Part shown: piece after piece, positions 62,880-64,000 of the stretch
Position numbering within the stretch: position 1 is the stretch's first letter
How the letters are laid out: every line of letters starts with the position of its first letter
Assembly (NCBI RefSeq): GCF_002028455.1
Contig: NZ_MWUM01000011.1
Span: 62,001-126,000 of the forward strand
Source: Zoogloea sp. LCSB751
Lineage (GTDB): Bacteria > Pseudomonadota > Gammaproteobacteria > Burkholderiales > Rhodocyclaceae
Direction: 5' to 3'
Length of the DNA stretch: 64,000 nt
Made by a program: the position numbers and the translations under genes
The notes under the pieces: generated by a model
What the model saw: only the letters and a program-made list of their open reading frames with translations
The model's database searches: none
Told to the model about the DNA's origin: nothing

Positions 62880-63995
62880 TCAGGCCAGCTGGGTGATGGC
62901 CGGCAGGTACTTCTTGCCGAGGGCTTCGGCGACCTGCGGGTGGGTCACGTTGCCGGCGCAGATGTTGAGGCCGGCGCGCAGGCCGGCGTCGTCTTTCAGG
63001 GCTTCCTTCCAGCCCTTGTCGGCGATGGCCAGCACGAAGGGCAGGGTGGCGGCGTTGAGCGCGTAGGTGGCGGTGCGGGCCACGGCGCCGGGCATGTTGG
63101 ACACGCAGTAGTGGACGATGCCGTCCACCAGGTAGGTGGGGTCGGCGTGGGTGGTCGGCCGGGAGGTCTCGAAACAGCCGCCCTGGTCGATGGCCACGTC
63201 CACGATCACCGCGCCGGGCTTCATCGCGGCGAGCATCGTGCGGGTGACCAGCTTGGGCGCGGTGGCGCCGGGGATCAGCACGGCGCCGATCACCAGGTCG
63301 GCCTGCAGCACCTGGCGCTCGATGGCGTCGCGGGTGGCATACAGCGTCTTGACGCGGCCGCCATAGACTTCGTCCAGGTGGCGCAAGACCGGCAGTGACT
63401 TGTCGAGGATGGTCACGTCGGCGCCGATGCCGACGGCCGTGTGCGCCGCATTGTTGCCCACCGTGCCGCCGCCGAGGATGATCACGCGGCCCGGCTCGAC
63501 ACCGGGCACGCCGCCGAGCAGTACGCCACGCCCGCCGTGGGATTTTTCGAGGGCGGCGGCGCCGGCCTGGATGCTCATGCGGCCGGCCACTTCCGACATC
63601 GGGGCGAGCAGCGGCAGGCCGCCGCCGGGGGCGGTGACGGTCTCGTAGGCGATGGCGGTGGCGCCGCTGGCGAGCAGTTCTTCGGCCTGGCCGGGGTCCG
63701 GCGCCAGGTGCAGGTAGGTGAACAGCACGTGATGGGGCTTGAGGCGGGCGCGCTCTTCGGCCAGCGGCTCCTTGACCTTGATGATCAGCGTGGCCTCCCC
63801 GAAGACTTCGTCGGCGCTCAGGGTGACCTTGGCGCCAGCCCGCTCGTAGTCGTTGTCGCTGGCGCCGATGCCATGGCCGGCGCCGGATTCGACGAAGACC
63901 TCGTGCCCGTGGGCGACGAGTTCACGGACCGAAGCGGGGGTCAGGCCGACCCGGTATTCGTGGTTTTTGGTTTCCCTTGGGACGCCGACTTTCAT
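62880..63995 (-). CDS. ald: Alanine dehydrogenase
   Basis: A 371-aa NAD-dependent enzyme interconverting L-alanine and pyruvate plus ammonia. The N-terminal catalytic domain starts [20 protein letters not shown], with substrate-binding residues in [10 protein letters not shown] and the catalytic-region [12 protein letters not shown]. The Rossmann motif is [20 protein letters not shown] (near 168-187), and the late [19 protein letters not shown] block is diagnostic for alanine dehydrogenase rather than transhydrogenase alpha subunit. It is complete and ends 12 bp before a hairpin; its promoter lies outside or at the edge of the window. Confidence 0.96.
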   Translation of the reverse strand: MKVGVPRETKNHEYRVGLTPASVRELVAHGHEVFVESGAGHGIGASDNDYERAGAKVTLSADEVFGEATLIIKVKEPLAEERARLKPHHVLFTYLHLAPDPGQAEELLASGATAIAYETVTAPGGGLPLLAPMSEVAGRMSIQAGAAALEKSHGGRGVLLGGVPGVEPGRVIILGGGTVGNNAAHTAVGIGADVTILDKSLPVLRHLDEVYGGRVKTLYATRDAIERQVLQADLVIGAVLIPGATAPKLVTRTMLAAMKPGAVIVDVAIDQGGCFETSRPTTHADPTYLVDGIVHYCVSNMPGAVARTATYALNAATLPFVLAIADKGWKEALKDDAGLRAGLNICAGNVTHPQVAEALGKKYLPAITQLA

Positions 63996-64000
63996 GATTT

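Overview
This GC-rich window looks like a chromosomal segment of a betaproteobacterium, most likely of the Rhodocyclales (Azospira, Dechloromonas or Azoarcus type). That placement is an inference from gene content and protein style; there is no rRNA or other marker here to confirm it. Coding density is high. No tRNA, rRNA, CRISPR array, transposase or integrase was seen.

Layout. (1) 1-6.2 kb, minus strand: a signalling block with a PAS hybrid histidine kinase, an HD-GYP cyclic-di-GMP phosphodiesterase and a MASE1/CHASE hybrid kinase, followed by a TauE/SafE permease on the plus strand. (2) 7.1-30.3 kb, minus strand: a complete extracellular contractile injection system (eCIS, Afp/PVC/MAC type) of 16 genes. 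Read 5' to 3' these are a Pvc16-type cap, an unknown 333-aa protein, a single large sheath, two tubes, DUF5908, a LysM protein, a VgrG-like spike, PAAR, gp25, two large baseplate proteins, an unknown 916-aa protein, a tape measure, an AAA+ ATPase, and a 1059-aa DUF4157 effector candidate with a nuclease-like C-terminus. Almost all of these genes overlap or lie within 80 bp of each other. The exception is a 337-bp gap in front of the effector gene, filled with four REP-like palindromes. A perfect CRP/FNR-like palindrome lies upstream of the first gene. (3) 30.5-36.9 kb: ruvC with an EamA transporter and a small conserved protein, an MscS channel, an EVE-domain protein, a second TauE/SafE permease, a bacteriohemerythrin and a crotonase-family protein. 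(4) 37.1-47.2 kb: acetate/short-acid uptake (DUF485 protein and ActP), then a divergent GntR/FCD regulator facing a methylmalonyl-CoA mutase, meaB, pccB, pccA operon that turns propionyl-CoA into succinyl-CoA. (5) 47.5-57.9 kb: an Hsp70-like protein, a YajD HNH protein, an arginase/ornithine aminotransferase fusion, ubiB, an exported protein, argS, a SPOR protein, dsbA and a short-chain dehydrogenase. (6) 57.9-62.8 kb: an EmrAB-type tripartite efflux operon with a MarR regulator and matching operator palindromes. (7) 62.9-64 kb: alanine dehydrogenase.

Accessory versus core. The eCIS is the clear accessory element; most other genes are ordinary housekeeping or catabolic functions. An 18-bp REP-like palindrome (GGGCGAATTCATTCGCCC and variants) occurs eight times in four intergenic regions. 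The main candidates for new biology are the effector with two potential enzymatic modules, the two unassigned eCIS proteins, the 240-residue insertion in the sheath, the REP-filled gap between structural genes and effector, and the arginase/aminotransferase fusion. All function calls rest on reading motifs by eye; no database search was run.
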